Below are positions 23,183 through 31,569 of a stretch of 39,537 bases of DNA, piece by piece; positions within the stretch are counted from its first letter, which is position 1, and each line of letters begins with the position of its first letter. The notes beneath the pieces were generated by a model. The model ran no database searches, was not told where the DNA came from, and saw nothing but the letters and a program-made list of their open reading frames with translations. The translations under genes and the position numbers were made by a program. Origin of the DNA: Selenomonas sp. oral taxon 126 (GTDB lineage: Bacteria; Bacillota; Negativicutes; Selenomonadales; Selenomonadaceae); the NCBI RefSeq assembly GCF_001683335.1, contig NZ_CP016201.1, positions 370,831-410,367 on the forward strand. The letters are read 5' to 3'.

Positions 23183-24001
23183 TTATGCGAGCAGACCGAT
23201 GGCATATCCAACAATGCCGATGGCGAACAGCCCGAGGATGATGATGAGCGGGTTGACGCCCTTACGCAGGAAATACATACATGCGAACGTCATGAGGAGC
23301 GGAACGATGCTCGGCATGAGGCTGTCGAGAATGCTCTGCAGCGTCGTGACGACGACCTCGCCCCGTGCGTTCACATATTCGGACAGGACAAGCGGCATAT
23401 TGACCGTCGTCCACTTCGCAACGAGTGCGCCCATGACGAGGAGTCCGAGGACGGACGCCCCCTCCGTGAGGTAGCGCATCTTATTGCCGCCGATGTTGTC
23501 GACGAGCTCCGTGCCCTTCTCATAACCATACCGAACGCCGTACCAGTGCGTGAGGAGGCGCAGTGCGTTGAACGCGACGAAGAAGATGATCGGGCCGATG
23601 ATGCTGCCCGTGAGTGCAATGCCCGCGCCGAGTGCGGCGAGAACGGGGCGCAGCGTCCCCCAGAAGATCGGGTCGCCGACGCCGGCAAGCGGTCCGATGA
23701 GACCGACCTTGACGCCGGAGAGGGTCTGCGGGCTGATGTCCGCACCGTTCGCACGCTTTTCCTCCATCGCGGCGATGATGCCCATGATCGACGCCGCGAC
23801 GAACGGCTGCGTGTTGAAGAACTCGAGGTGTCGCTTGAGTGCCGCCTTCAGCTCGTCGCCCTGATAGAGCTTCTTGAGTGCGGGCATCAGCGCAACGCAG
23901 AACCCCATCGCCTGCATACGCTCAAAGTTGAACGATCCGAGCAGGAAGTTGGAGCGAACGAAGATCCAGAACAGATCTCTCTTGTTTAATGTCTTTTCCA
24001 T
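23183..24001 (-). CDS. PTS mannose-family EIID component
   Basis: 272 residues, the ManZ size. It forms the membrane channel with EIIC. Marks: LNKRDLFWIFVRSNFLLGSFNFERMQAMGF (in two parts: LNKRDLFWIFVRSNFLLGS and FNFERMQAMGF), FFNTQPFVAASIMGI, LIGPLAGVGDPIFWGTLRP, and a C-terminal run of hydrophobic segments ending FLRKGVNPLIIILGLFAIGI. GGAGGCAGG precedes the ATG, 12 bases after the EIIC stop. Together with EIIB and EIIC it makes one transporter; substrate could be mannose, glucose, fructose or an amino sugar. Confidence 0.95.
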   Translation of the reverse strand: MEKTLNKRDLFWIFVRSNFLLGSFNFERMQAMGFCVALMPALKKLYQGDELKAALKRHLEFFNTQPFVAASIMGIIAAMEEKRANGADISPQTLSGVKVGLIGPLAGVGDPIFWGTLRPVLAALGAGIALTGSIIGPIIFFVAFNALRLLTHWYGVRYGYEKGTELVDNIGGNKMRYLTEGASVLGLLVMGALVAKWTTVNMPLVLSEYVNARGEVVVTTLQSILDSLMPSIVPLLMTFACMYFLRKGVNPLIIILGLFAIGIVGYAIGLLA

Positions 24002-24013
24002 TGCCCTGCCTCC

Positions 24014-24820
24014 TTACATCAGATCCGAATCATCGATGTCGTCCACGGGGTTGCCCGTACCGCCACCCGCACCAGCTGCCGCGATCTGCGACTCACGCTC
24101 AATTCCCTTGATGTGGAAGTACGCGCAGAGAAGGCCGACCGCGCCGAAGCCGATGAGGTTGAAGTCCGTGAAGACTGCGAGGAGGAAGCCGAGGAAGAAG
24201 TACGGCATGAGCGACTTTGCATTCATCATGTTGATGACCATCGCATAGCCGACGACGACGATGAAGCCGCCCGCGACCTGCAGACCGCGCGTCACGACCT
24301 CGGGAATCGAGTTCAGCATGGCACTGACGGTGTCCGTGCCCGCGATCAGCGCGACGAGTGCAGCAGGAACGGCGACGCGGATCGCCTGCAGCATCAGACC
24401 TGCGACATGACACATCTCGATGCCGAACATATTGCCATCCTCGGCAAATTTGTCCGCCAGATGCTGGAAGAAGACGGTGATCGTACGCACGAAGATCGTG
24501 AGCACCTGCCCTGCCGCTGCAAGCGGAACGGCAAGCGCAATGCCCGCCGTGATGTCCTGATGCCCGACGATGACGAGGATGGTCGCCACCACCGAGGCGA
24601 GTGCCGCATCCGGCGCCATTGCCGCGCCGACGTTCATCCAGCCGAGTGCCATCAGCTCGAGCGTGCCGCCGAGGATGATGCCGGTTGTGATGTCGCCGAG
24701 CACGAGTCCGACGAGCGTACAGGCGATCAGCGGACGATGAAACTGAGCCTCATCGAGCACGCTCGCCATGCCCGTAATCGCCGCAACGACGATGAGCATT
24801 ACAAACTGTACTGTATCCAT
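24014..24820 (-). CDS. PTS mannose-family EIIC component
   Basis: 268 residues, ManY type, with about seven membrane segments. Marks: LVGLVLGDITTGIILGGTLE, LGWMNVGAAMAPDAALASV, ITAGIALAVPLAAAGQVL. GGGAGG stands before the ATG. The interval to EIIB upstream is 232 bases because a MITE (24844-25004) has landed 23 bases before this start. The C-terminus ends with a Gly/Ala stretch AAAGAGGGTGNPVDDIDDSD, a flexible acidic tail. Confidence 0.95.
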   Translation of the reverse strand: MDTVQFVMLIVVAAITGMASVLDEAQFHRPLIACTLVGLVLGDITTGIILGGTLELMALGWMNVGAAMAPDAALASVVATILVIVGHQDITAGIALAVPLAAAGQVLTIFVRTITVFFQHLADKFAEDGNMFGIEMCHVAGLMLQAIRVAVPAALVALIAGTDTVSAMLNSIPEVVTRGLQVAGGFIVVVGYAMVINMMNAKSLMPYFFLGFLLAVFTDFNLIGFGAVGLLCAYFHIKGIERESQIAAAGAGGGTGNPVDDIDDSDLM

Positions 24821-24843
24821 AAATCCAACCTCCCATTTCCTAG

Positions 24844-25004
24844 GGAATCGCTGATAAAATGAAGTCCGTCGAATTGGTACAGATTTTTTGTCCTGTCAAG
24901 GAGACAAACCGGACGCATAGCCAAAGCTATGTGGAGGATTTGTCGACAAAGACAGGGCGAAAAAGATGTGCTAAGACGGCGCGGCTGAATTTATCAGTGC
25001 TTCC
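24844..25004 (+). mobile_element. MITE-like element, copy C, inside the PTS operon
   Basis: 161 bp. Ends GGAATCGCTGATAAAA and, inverted, GGAAGCACTGATAAAT. Flanks are CTAG (24840-24843) and CTAA (25005-25008), a 4-bp duplication with one mismatch. Inner hairpin GCATAGC/GCTATGT. It separates EIIB from EIIC, which are normally adjacent, and could disturb their joint transcription. A further hairpin TCCAATCC/GGATTGGA lies between it and EIIB. Confidence 0.87.
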
Positions 25005-25052
25005 CTAAAGAGTGTCCAATCCCCCCAATGGATTGGAGCCCTTCAAAGACCG

Positions 25053-25544
25053 TTATGCGAGCCCCTTTGCCTTCAGCGCTGCCATCACGTCGCCCTTCGG
25101 CTCGTTCCACAGCTTGCGAATCTCCACCTCGATCCCCATATCGAGGAGTTCCTTGATCGCCTTGACATCGTCCTCGTTGACCGCGACCGCCTGCGAGATC
25201 ATTGTGTCGCCGTCCTTGAAGCACTTGCCGCCGAGGTTGACGGACTTGAACGGGATGCCGCCCTTCACCGCACGCACCACATCGGCGGGATTCGTGAAGA
25301 GGAAAAGCGTCTTGAACGAATCGTACTTCGGATCCTTGTACGCGGCAACAGCCTTGTCCACGGGAATGACGTACGCCTTGATGCCCGGCGGCGCGACCTG
25401 GATGAGCAGCTTCTTGCGCATCTCGTCCTGTGCGACATCATCGTTGACGCACATGATGCGGTTGCAGCCCGTCATCTTCGTCCAGACCGTTGCCACCTGT
25501 CCGTGAATCAGGCGGTCGTCAATGCGGCAAAATGCGATCTCCAT
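25053..25544 (-). CDS. PTS mannose-family EIIB component
   Basis: 163 residues, ManX EIIB/LevE size. Phosphorylated histidine H14 in FCRIDDRLIHGQVATVW; also VNDDVAQDEMRKKLL and PPGIKAYV. It takes phosphate from EIIA and passes it to the sugar. The ATG at 25544 has GAGGGGG about 8 bases upstream. First gene of the EIIB-EIIC-EIID unit; promoter at 25590-25617. No EIIA is fused, so the separate EIIA at 17441 is the likely donor. Confidence 0.95.
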   Translation of the reverse strand: MEIAFCRIDDRLIHGQVATVWTKMTGCNRIMCVNDDVAQDEMRKKLLIQVAPPGIKAYVIPVDKAVAAYKDPKYDSFKTLFLFTNPADVVRAVKGGIPFKSVNLGGKCFKDGDTMISQAVAVNEDDVKAIKELLDMGIEVEIRKLWNEPKGDVMAALKAKGLA

Positions 25545-25589
25545 GATAAATCCCCCTCTATTGCAGAACCCAATCATTACACTGGTTAT

Positions 25590-25617
25590 ATTGTATCAAA
25601 AAGAGAAATAATGTCAT
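25590..25617 (-). promoter_or_regulatory. EIIB promoter
   Basis: On the minus strand ATGACA (25612-25617), 16-base spacer, TACAAT (25590-25595), each 5 of 6 to consensus. The start would be near 25584, 40 bases before the ATG. No sigma-54 -24/-12 element was found, although many mannose-family PTS operons in Firmicutes use one. Confidence 0.6.
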
Positions 25618-25648
25618 CTGAAGTCTGTCACATCTTTTCAGGTTTTTT

Positions 25649-25666
25649 TCATGACAAATGTCACGA
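25649..25666. promoter_or_regulatory. Palindromic operator between EIIB and rpiR
   Basis: TCATGACAAATGTCACGA contains the palindrome TGACA-AA-TGTCA. It shares GTGACATTTGnCA (minus strand) with the moeA palindrome at 9101-9118. Centred about 74 bases before the EIIB start point and about 57 before that of rpiR, it fits an upstream activator site of the CRP/FNR type or an RpiR operator. Confidence 0.45.
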
Positions 25667-25701
25667 AGTCATTCTTTTCTGCTCTTTTCCAAAATTTATG
25701 C

Positions 25702-25707
25702 TATAAT
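25702..25707 (+). promoter_or_regulatory. Extended -10 box of rpiR
   Basis: TGCTATAAT is a perfect extended -10 element; the -35 region is weak. The start would be near 25714, just before the GGGGGAGG ribosome site. Confidence 0.55.
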
Positions 25708-25732
25708 GGACGCATAAAAGGGGGAGGATGCC

Positions 25733-26500
25733 ATGCGGCTTACAGAACGAATCAACGCACATCTGCAACGTCTCAGCGATACGGACAAGTGCATCTGGCG
25801 GTATATCGAGGGCAACCGTGCGGCAGCAAGCCGCGCATCCATCCATGAACTCGCACGCGCGTGCGCCGTGTCGAGTGCCTCCGTCGTGCGTTTCGCGCAA
25901 AAGCTCGGCTTTGACGGGTTCGGCGAGATGAAGGCGGTCATGCGGATGGAGAAGACGGATCATCCCATCCCCGCAAATGATGTCAGAACCTCGCTCGGCA
26001 GCTTCTACGATCAGACATGGCGCACGCTCATGCGGCGCGACTACACGCGTGCAAGCCGCCTCATCCATGAGGCGCACCGCGTCTTTGCCTATGCCTCGGG
26101 TTATGTCCAGACGAACGTCATGCAGGAGATGAAACGCCTCTTTGTCTATGACAACATTTTCATCTACGAGATTGCGGGACGTGAGGAGTTCTACTCCGTT
26201 TACCAGACGGCGGGAAAGGACGACCTCTTCATCTTCATCTCGCTCTCGGGCGAATCCGAGCGTGCCGTGGAGTTCGCCGACCATCTCTGCCTCAAGGGTG
26301 TGCCCATCCTCTCCATCACTGAGATGCGGCACAATGCACTCGCCTCCCGCTCCACAGAGAATCTCTACGTCATGCCCGCAGAGTTTGCCCTGCCGGAAAA
26401 TGAGGCGCGCCTCCAGTTCAAATCCATGCTCGCGTATTTTCTCCTGCTCGAGATCTGGTATGTGCATTACAGGCTTTATGTGCAGGAGCGGGAGAAGTAA
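25733..26500 (+). CDS. MurR/RpiR family transcriptional regulator
   Basis: 255 residues. N-terminal helix-turn-helix (SDTDKCIWRYIEGNRAAASR, SIHELARACAVSSASVVRFAQKLGFDGF) and a C-terminal SIS sugar-phosphate binding domain (~100-235: AYASGYVQTNVMQEMKR, DDLFIFISLSGESERAVEFA, VPILSITEM). Such regulators respond to phosphosugars. It is divergent from EIIB and upstream of the alpha-glucoside operon, so either or both may be its targets. GGGGGAGG stands 5 bases before the ATG. Confidence 0.93.
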   Translation: MRLTERINAHLQRLSDTDKCIWRYIEGNRAAASRASIHELARACAVSSASVVRFAQKLGFDGFGEMKAVMRMEKTDHPIPANDVRTSLGSFYDQTWRTLMRRDYTRASRLIHEAHRVFAYASGYVQTNVMQEMKRLFVYDNIFIYEIAGREEFYSVYQTAGKDDLFIFISLSGESERAVEFADHLCLKGVPILSITEMRHNALASRSTENLYVMPAEFALPENEARLQFKSMLAYFLLLEIWYVHYRLYVQEREK

Positions 26501-26536
26501 CAATCTCTGTCGGAAGAAAACATGTGACCGCCACAG

Positions 26537-26784
26537 ACGCCCCTTCCACCGCTTCGCGGTCCCCCTCCCCCGTGTCGAGCGGTCAACGTCAACCAATCAC
26601 ACTTCGCTAACGCTTGTGTTCTTGGGACGTTTTCCCATACGACCTGTTGCCCAATCAGCTGCGTCCTTTCGGACTTGCTTCTTGGACAGGTCAGCAACGG
26701 GGGAGGCTTTGCATTATGGCATATTAGCTTCCCCCGTCCGAGACGGGGGAAGTGGCGAGCATAGCGAGCCGATAGGGGCGCCCC
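26537..26784 (-). repeat. Family 3 palindromic repeat with ~120-bp insert in its loop
   Basis: Holds the same blocks as 18731-18806 (ACGCCCCTTCCACCGC, CCCTCCCCCG, CGGGGGAGGCTTTGCATTATGGCATATTAGC in parts), but the hairpin loop is replaced by about 120 bases (~26570-26696) with its own stem GACCTGT/ACAGGTC. A further hairpin TTCCCCCGTC/GACGGGGGAA follows near 26732. It occupies most of the 483-base gap 26501-26983. A short minus-strand reading frame through the insert has no ribosome site and is probably not a gene. Confidence 0.65.
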
Positions 26785-26809
26785 ATCCCTGTAACAAATT
26801 TCATCCTAT

Positions 26810-26821
26810 GTACCACGGTAC
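26810..26821. promoter_or_regulatory. Palindrome upstream of the alpha-glucoside PTS gene
   Basis: GTACCACGGTAC, perfect 5-base arms around AC, with a further GTAC 14 bases on. It may be an operator for the PTS operon; no clear promoter boxes stand beside it. Confidence 0.3.
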
Positions 26822-26843
26822 AGTCTCCGTACATCCCTCCCGA

Positions 26844-26876
26844 ATGCCGCGAACCTATTGCGTTCGCGGCATTTTT
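26844..26876 (+). terminator. Rho-independent terminator or attenuator before the alpha-glucoside operon
   Basis: ATGCCGCGAAC, 7-base loop, GTTCGCGGCAT, then TTTT: a strong terminator on the plus strand. It may end rpiR transcription or act as an attenuator, as it lies about 110 bases before the PTS start. Confidence 0.85.
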
Positions 26877-26983
26877 GCGCTATCTTTGGGACAGTGGATT
26901 TCATATTTCTTTCAGTTTCATTCTCGGGAGGCGCAGAGCTTCCCCGCCGTAGGGGTTTGGTTTTGGGATAAGGAGGAACGCAC

Positions 26984-29095
26984 ATGGCACTCAGTAAGGA
27001 TGTCATCATGCAAAACATGCAGCGGTTTGGCGGCGCAATGTATACGCCCGTCATCCTGTTTGCATTCTTCGGTCTGACGGTGGCAGTGTCCATCGTCTGC
27101 AAGAACGAGGGACTGCTCGGCAGCATCGCCGCGCAGGGCACGCTCTGGTACGATTTCTGGTTTGTCGTCGAACAGGGCGCATGGACTGTGTTCGCGCAGA
27201 TGCCCATTCTCTTCGCGATTGCCGTTCCCATCGGCTTTGCGAAAAAAGAGCCTGCACGCTGTGCGATGGAATCGTTCGTCATCTACATGCTCTTCAACTA
27301 CTTCATCTCCGCATTCCTCACGCTCCACGGCAGCGCGTTCGGTGTGGACTACAGCCAGCCGGCAGGTCCCGGCACGGGGCTTGCGATGATCGCGAACATC
27401 AAGACGCTCGACATGGGCATGCTCGGCGCGATCTTCATCGCCTGCTGCACGGCGTTCCTGCACAACCACTTCTATGACACGAACATCCCCGACTGGCTCG
27501 GCATCTTCAAGGGTCCCGCGTTCGTCGTCGCAATCGGCTTCGTCGTCATGATTCCGATGGCGCTCCTCTTCTGCATTGTCTGGCCGGCCGTACAGCACGC
27601 CATTGAGCAGTTCCAGTTCTTCCTCAAGACCAGCGGCATCCTCGGTGTCTGGGCATACACCTTCTCGGAGAAAATGCTCCTGCCGGCAGGTCTGCATCAC
27701 TTCATCTATCTCCCGTTCATGTTCGGTCCTGCGGTTGTCGACGGCGGCATCCAGGCGTATTGGCTCGGACACATCAACGACTTTATGGTCAGCGGACAGT
27801 CGCTCCGTGAGCTCTTCCCCGAGGGCGGCTTTGCCCTCCACGGCAGCGGCAAGGTCTTCGGTCTGCCGGGCGCAGCACTCGCGATCTACATGTGTGCAAA
27901 GCCCGAAAAGCGCAAGAAGACAGCGGCGCTCCTCATCCCCGCGACGATCACGGCAGTGCTCTGCGGCATCACAGAGCCGATCGAGTTCACCTTCCTCTTT
28001 GTCGCACCGCTTCTCTATCTCCTGCACGCACTGCTCTCGGCAACACTCTCCGCAACGCTCTATGCGATCGGTCTCTCGGGCAACTTCGGCGGCGGTCTCA
28101 TCGACTGCTTCGTTCAGAACTGGATTCCCCTCTTCCCGTATCACTATGCGACATACCTCACGCAGATCGGCGTCGGTCTCTGCTTCACCGCCATCTACTT
28201 CTTCGTCTTCCGCTGGGTCATCCTGCTCAAGGACTACAAGACCCCGGGACGCACGGATGACGATGTGGAGGACAAGCTCTTCACCAAGGCGGACTACAAG
28301 GCAAAACAGGCTGGTGCGGCCGGCGCTGCGGGCGCTGCTCCCGGCATGAAGCTCGATGAGCGTGACCTGAAGGCGCGCGCCTTCCTCGACGGACTCGGCG
28401 GCGCTGCAAACATCAAGGATGTAACGAACTGCGCAACGCGTCTGCGCGTCACGGTCAACGATCCCGAGAAGGTTGCTCCCTCTGCGGCATTTACGAATGC
28501 GGGCGCACACGGGCTTGTCCGCAACGGTCACGCATTCCAGGTCATCGTTGGGCTCTCCGTTCCGCAGATTCGCGAGCGCTTCGAGGCGCTCATGACTGCA
28601 CCCGCCTCCGATGTGGACGAGGTCGCGGTTGGCACGGAGAAATCCTTTGCCGTCACGGCAGTCACGACGGGTCATGTCATCGACATGAGCGAGGTCAAGG
28701 ACGAGATGTTCTCGCAGAAGATGATGGGCGACGGCGTTGCAGTCGAGCCGACCGAGGGCGTTGTGGTCGCTCCTGCGGATGCCGAGGTCACGATGGTCAT
28801 GGAGGACAGCCGCCATGCGGTCGGTCTCCGCATGGACAACGGTGCGGAACTCCTCATCCACATCGGTGTGGACACGGTGAAACTCGAGGGCAAAGGCTTT
28901 GAACTCCTCGTCAAGATGGGCGAGAGCGTGAAGGCGGGTGCGCCGCTCGTGAAGTTCGACCGCGATGTGATTCATGCGGCGGGCTATCAGGACACGGTCA
29001 TCATGGCGGTCACGAACTCCGCCGAGTACCCGCTCATGAAGAAGACGACGGGCATGGATGCCAAGGCGGGCGAAACCCCTGTGCTGACGTTCTAA
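26984..29095 (+). CDS. Alpha-glucoside-type PTS transporter, EIICBA
   Basis: 703 residues. EIIC (1 to ~425) has many membrane segments with HLHGSAFGVD-like LTLHGSAFGVD, SEKMLLPAGLHHFIYLPF and GITEPIEFTFLFVAPLLY. After an Ala/Gly linker (~440-455) comes EIIB with phosphocysteine C483 (VTNCATRLRVTV), then EIIA of glucose type with phosphohistidine H626 (LLIHIGVDTV). It imports a disaccharide and phosphorylates it in one step. Residue pattern and the GH13 neighbour suggest an alpha-glucoside such as maltose, trehalose or isomaltose. AAGGAGG precedes the ATG. The EIIA domain could also serve other EIIs. Confidence 0.93.
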   Translation: MALSKDVIMQNMQRFGGAMYTPVILFAFFGLTVAVSIVCKNEGLLGSIAAQGTLWYDFWFVVEQGAWTVFAQMPILFAIAVPIGFAKKEPARCAMESFVIYMLFNYFISAFLTLHGSAFGVDYSQPAGPGTGLAMIANIKTLDMGMLGAIFIACCTAFLHNHFYDTNIPDWLGIFKGPAFVVAIGFVVMIPMALLFCIVWPAVQHAIEQFQFFLKTSGILGVWAYTFSEKMLLPAGLHHFIYLPFMFGPAVVDGGIQAYWLGHINDFMVSGQSLRELFPEGGFALHGSGKVFGLPGAALAIYMCAKPEKRKKTAALLIPATITAVLCGITEPIEFTFLFVAPLLYLLHALLSATLSATLYAIGLSGNFGGGLIDCFVQNWIPLFPYHYATYLTQIGVGLCFTAIYFFVFRWVILLKDYKTPGRTDDDVEDKLFTKADYKAKQAGAAGAAGAAPGMKLDERDLKARAFLDGLGGAANIKDVTNCATRLRVTVNDPEKVAPSAAFTNAGAHGLVRNGHAFQVIVGLSVPQIRERFEALMTAPASDVDEVAVGTEKSFAVTAVTTGHVIDMSEVKDEMFSQKMMGDGVAVEPTEGVVVAPADAEVTMVMEDSRHAVGLRMDNGAELLIHIGVDTVKLEGKGFELLVKMGESVKAGAPLVKFDRDVIHAAGYQDTVIMAVTNSAEYPLMKKTTGMDAKAGETPVLTF

Positions 29096-29108
29096 GAAAG
29101 GAACACCG

Positions 29109-30773
29109 ATGAAAGCAACGAAATGGTGGCAGAACACCGCTGTCTACCAAATCTATCCGAAGAGCTTCAACGATACCACGGGCAGCGGCACGGGCGACCT
29201 GCGCGGCATCACCGAGAAGCTCGACTATCTGAAGGATCTCGGCGCGGGTGCGCTCTGGCTCACGCCCGTCTATCCCTCGCCCATGGTCGACAACGGCTAC
29301 GACATCAGCGACTACACGGGCATCAATCCCCAGTTCGGCACGCTCGCCGACATGGAGGAACTGATCGCCGAGGCAAAGAAGCGCGATATGCGCATTGTCA
29401 TGGATCTCGTCTACAACCACAGCTCCGATCAGCATCCGTGGTTTATCGAGTCGAAGTCGAGCCGCACCAATCCCAAGAGCGATTGGTACATCTGGCGCGA
29501 CGCAAAGCCCGACGGCAGCGCACCGACGAACTGGCGCGGCATCTTCGGCGGCTCGGCGTGGACGTACTGCCCCGAGCGAGGCCAATACTACCTCCACACC
29601 TTTGCCGAGGCGCAGCCCGACCTCAACTGGGAGAATCCCGAGGTGCGCGCAGCCCTCTTTGCGGCGGCGAACTTCTGGCTCGACAAGGGCGTCGGCGGCT
29701 TCCGCATCGACGCGATCACCTACATCAAGAAACCCGCCGTCTTCGCCGACGGCACCCCCGATGCGGCGGACGGCATGGTGAGCGTCCACGATATGACGGC
29801 GAATACGCCCGGCATTCTCGACTTCCTCCATGAGTTCCGCAGAGAGGTCTTTGACGGACACGACATCTTCACCGTCGGCGAGGCAAACGGTGTCTCGGTC
29901 GCGGAGCTCCCCGACTGGGTCGGCGAGAACGGCGTGTTCTCCATGCTGTTCGAGTTTGCCCACGTCCTCGTTCCATACGAGGGCGGCGAATGCTGGTCGA
30001 AGATGCTCCCGTGGCCGCTCACAAAGCTCAAGGGCGCACTCTCGGCGAGTCAGGCGGGCGTCGCCAAGGAGGGCTGGTACCCGATCTACTTCGAGAACCA
30101 TGACCGCGCACGCTCCGTCAATTACTTTTTCCCGAAGGGCGGGGATACACGCCTTGCCGCAAAGGCACTTGCGACCGTTCTCATGACCCTGCGCGGTACG
30201 CCCTTCATCTACGAGGGCGAAGAGCTCGGCATGACCAATGTCAAGTGGAACAGCATCAAAGCTTATGATGATATCTCCTCCCACGGGCAGTACGAGCTTG
30301 CGCTCAAGGAAGGATTCAGCCCCGCAGAGGCACTTTCCTTTGTCCACTTCAACAGCCGTGACAACGCACGCACGCCGATGCAGTGGAACACGTCGGAACA
30401 TGCGGGCTTTACAACGGGAACGCCGTGGCTGCCCGCAAACGAAAACTACCGTGAAATCAATGCGGCGGCTGAGGAAAAGGATGCGGACTCCGTCCTCTCC
30501 TACTACAGGGAGATCATCCGTCTGCGCAAGACGAATCCCGTACTGCTCAGCGGTGTGTACGAGGAACTGCTCGCGGACAATGAGCAGATCTATGCATTCT
30601 CGCGCACGGAGGGCACGCGGCGCATCGTCACCGCCGTCAATTTCAGCACGGAGGAGGCGGTGCTGCCCGCAGGATTCCTGAAGGGCGTGCGGCTCATCGG
30701 CAGCTATACAGATGCACCGAAAAATACACTCCGTCCGCTCGAGGCGGTTGTCTATGAGGAGGAAGTAAAATGA
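29109..30773 (+). CDS. GH13 alpha-glucosidase / phospho-alpha-glucosidase
   Basis: 554 residues, the size of TreC and oligo-1,6-glucosidases. TIM-barrel marks: AVYQIYPKSFND, DLVYNHSSDQHPWF, nucleophile D201 in GFRIDAITYI, acid/base E258 in VGEANGVS, D332 in FENHDRAR, and AEAQPDLNWENPEV of subfamily 31. The residue after the nucleophile is Ala, whereas 1,6-acting members usually have Val, so an alpha-1,4 or other linkage is possible. It follows the PTS by 13 bases and would split the phosphorylated disaccharide into glucose and glucose 6-phosphate. Exact substrate is not certain. Confidence 0.92.
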   Translation: MKATKWWQNTAVYQIYPKSFNDTTGSGTGDLRGITEKLDYLKDLGAGALWLTPVYPSPMVDNGYDISDYTGINPQFGTLADMEELIAEAKKRDMRIVMDLVYNHSSDQHPWFIESKSSRTNPKSDWYIWRDAKPDGSAPTNWRGIFGGSAWTYCPERGQYYLHTFAEAQPDLNWENPEVRAALFAAANFWLDKGVGGFRIDAITYIKKPAVFADGTPDAADGMVSVHDMTANTPGILDFLHEFRREVFDGHDIFTVGEANGVSVAELPDWVGENGVFSMLFEFAHVLVPYEGGECWSKMLPWPLTKLKGALSASQAGVAKEGWYPIYFENHDRARSVNYFFPKGGDTRLAAKALATVLMTLRGTPFIYEGEELGMTNVKWNSIKAYDDISSHGQYELALKEGFSPAEALSFVHFNSRDNARTPMQWNTSEHAGFTTGTPWLPANENYREINAAAEEKDADSVLSYYREIIRLRKTNPVLLSGVYEELLADNEQIYAFSRTEGTRRIVTAVNFSTEEAVLPAGFLKGVRLIGSYTDAPKNTLRPLEAVVYEEEVK

Positions 30774-31543
30774 AGGTAGCGGCAAGCGACTACGACGGCA
30801 CGCTGCTGCGGGGCGGCATGATCGACACAGAGACGAAGGAGGGCATCGCGCGTTGGCGCGCGGCGGGGCACAAGTTCGGCGTCATCTCGGGGCGCGACTA
30901 CGGGATGCTCGTGCCTCAGCTTGAGGAATACGGAGTCGAATTCGACTATACCGTCTGCAACAACGGCGGCATCATACGGGGTGCGGATGCATCCGTACGA
31001 TTTCAGGCGGAGATTGATCCTCGCGCGCTCACGGCGATTGCGTCGGAGCCGAGCGCACAGAAGTCCTTCCACTTCGCCTTCTCTGCAGCAGATGTGACCT
31101 ACCTCTGCCACCACTCCGAGGGCTCGTGGATCGAGCGCGAAGCAAAGGACTGGGACTTCCCCATCGTCTATATCACGGAAGCCGACATCGGAGGGCTGAC
31201 GGGGATTCAGCAGTTCTCGCTCGGCTTTCATGAGCCTGCCCTGTCCGATGAATGTGCCGCCGTGCTGAACGCAAAACTGGGGGATAAGATTCACGCATTC
31301 CCGAACGCGTGCAGCCTTGACATCACGCCCGCCGGCATCAGCAAGGATCAGGGCATCCGTACTCTACTCTCCGTCATGGGATGGGACGGCGCGGAGGTGT
31401 TCGCCATCGGCGACGAGACGAACGACCTGCCCATGCTCAAGGCTTGGGACGGGTACTCGCTCACCACGGCACGCCCCGAGATACAGGCACAGGCAAAGCA
31501 GGTGTTCCCGAGCGTCGGCGCGATGCTCGATCACTTTTGTTGA
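30770..31543 (+). CDS. Cof-type HAD phosphatase
   Basis: 257 residues. DYDGTLLRGG (motif I), FGVISGRD (motif II), lysine in SKDQGIRTLL (motif III), FAIGDETNDLPML (motif IV). Its start overlaps the glucosidase stop by 4 bases (ATGA), so it is co-translated. A sugar-phosphate phosphatase in this operon may relieve sugar-phosphate excess, with hexokinase reclaiming the free sugar; this is inference. It is distinct from the HAD protein at 17887. Confidence 0.9.
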   Translation: MKVAASDYDGTLLRGGMIDTETKEGIARWRAAGHKFGVISGRDYGMLVPQLEEYGVEFDYTVCNNGGIIRGADASVRFQAEIDPRALTAIASEPSAQKSFHFAFSAADVTYLCHHSEGSWIEREAKDWDFPIVYITEADIGGLTGIQQFSLGFHEPALSDECAAVLNAKLGDKIHAFPNACSLDITPAGISKDQGIRTLLSVMGWDGAEVFAIGDETNDLPMLKAWDGYSLTTARPEIQAQAKQVFPSVGAMLDHFC

Positions 31544-31569
31544 ACGGCTTGGATCGGAACATGGGATAA

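Noticed and set aside
25545-25732. Sigma-54 promoter for the mannose-family PTS
   Set aside because: No GG-N10-GC spaced -24/-12 element was found and no LevR-type activator is present; a sigma-A type promoter is visible instead.
26476-26697. Minus-strand frame through the loop insert of the palindromic repeat
   Set aside because: It has no ribosome site, runs through repeat sequence and into the end of rpiR, and has odd composition; more likely a chance frame.
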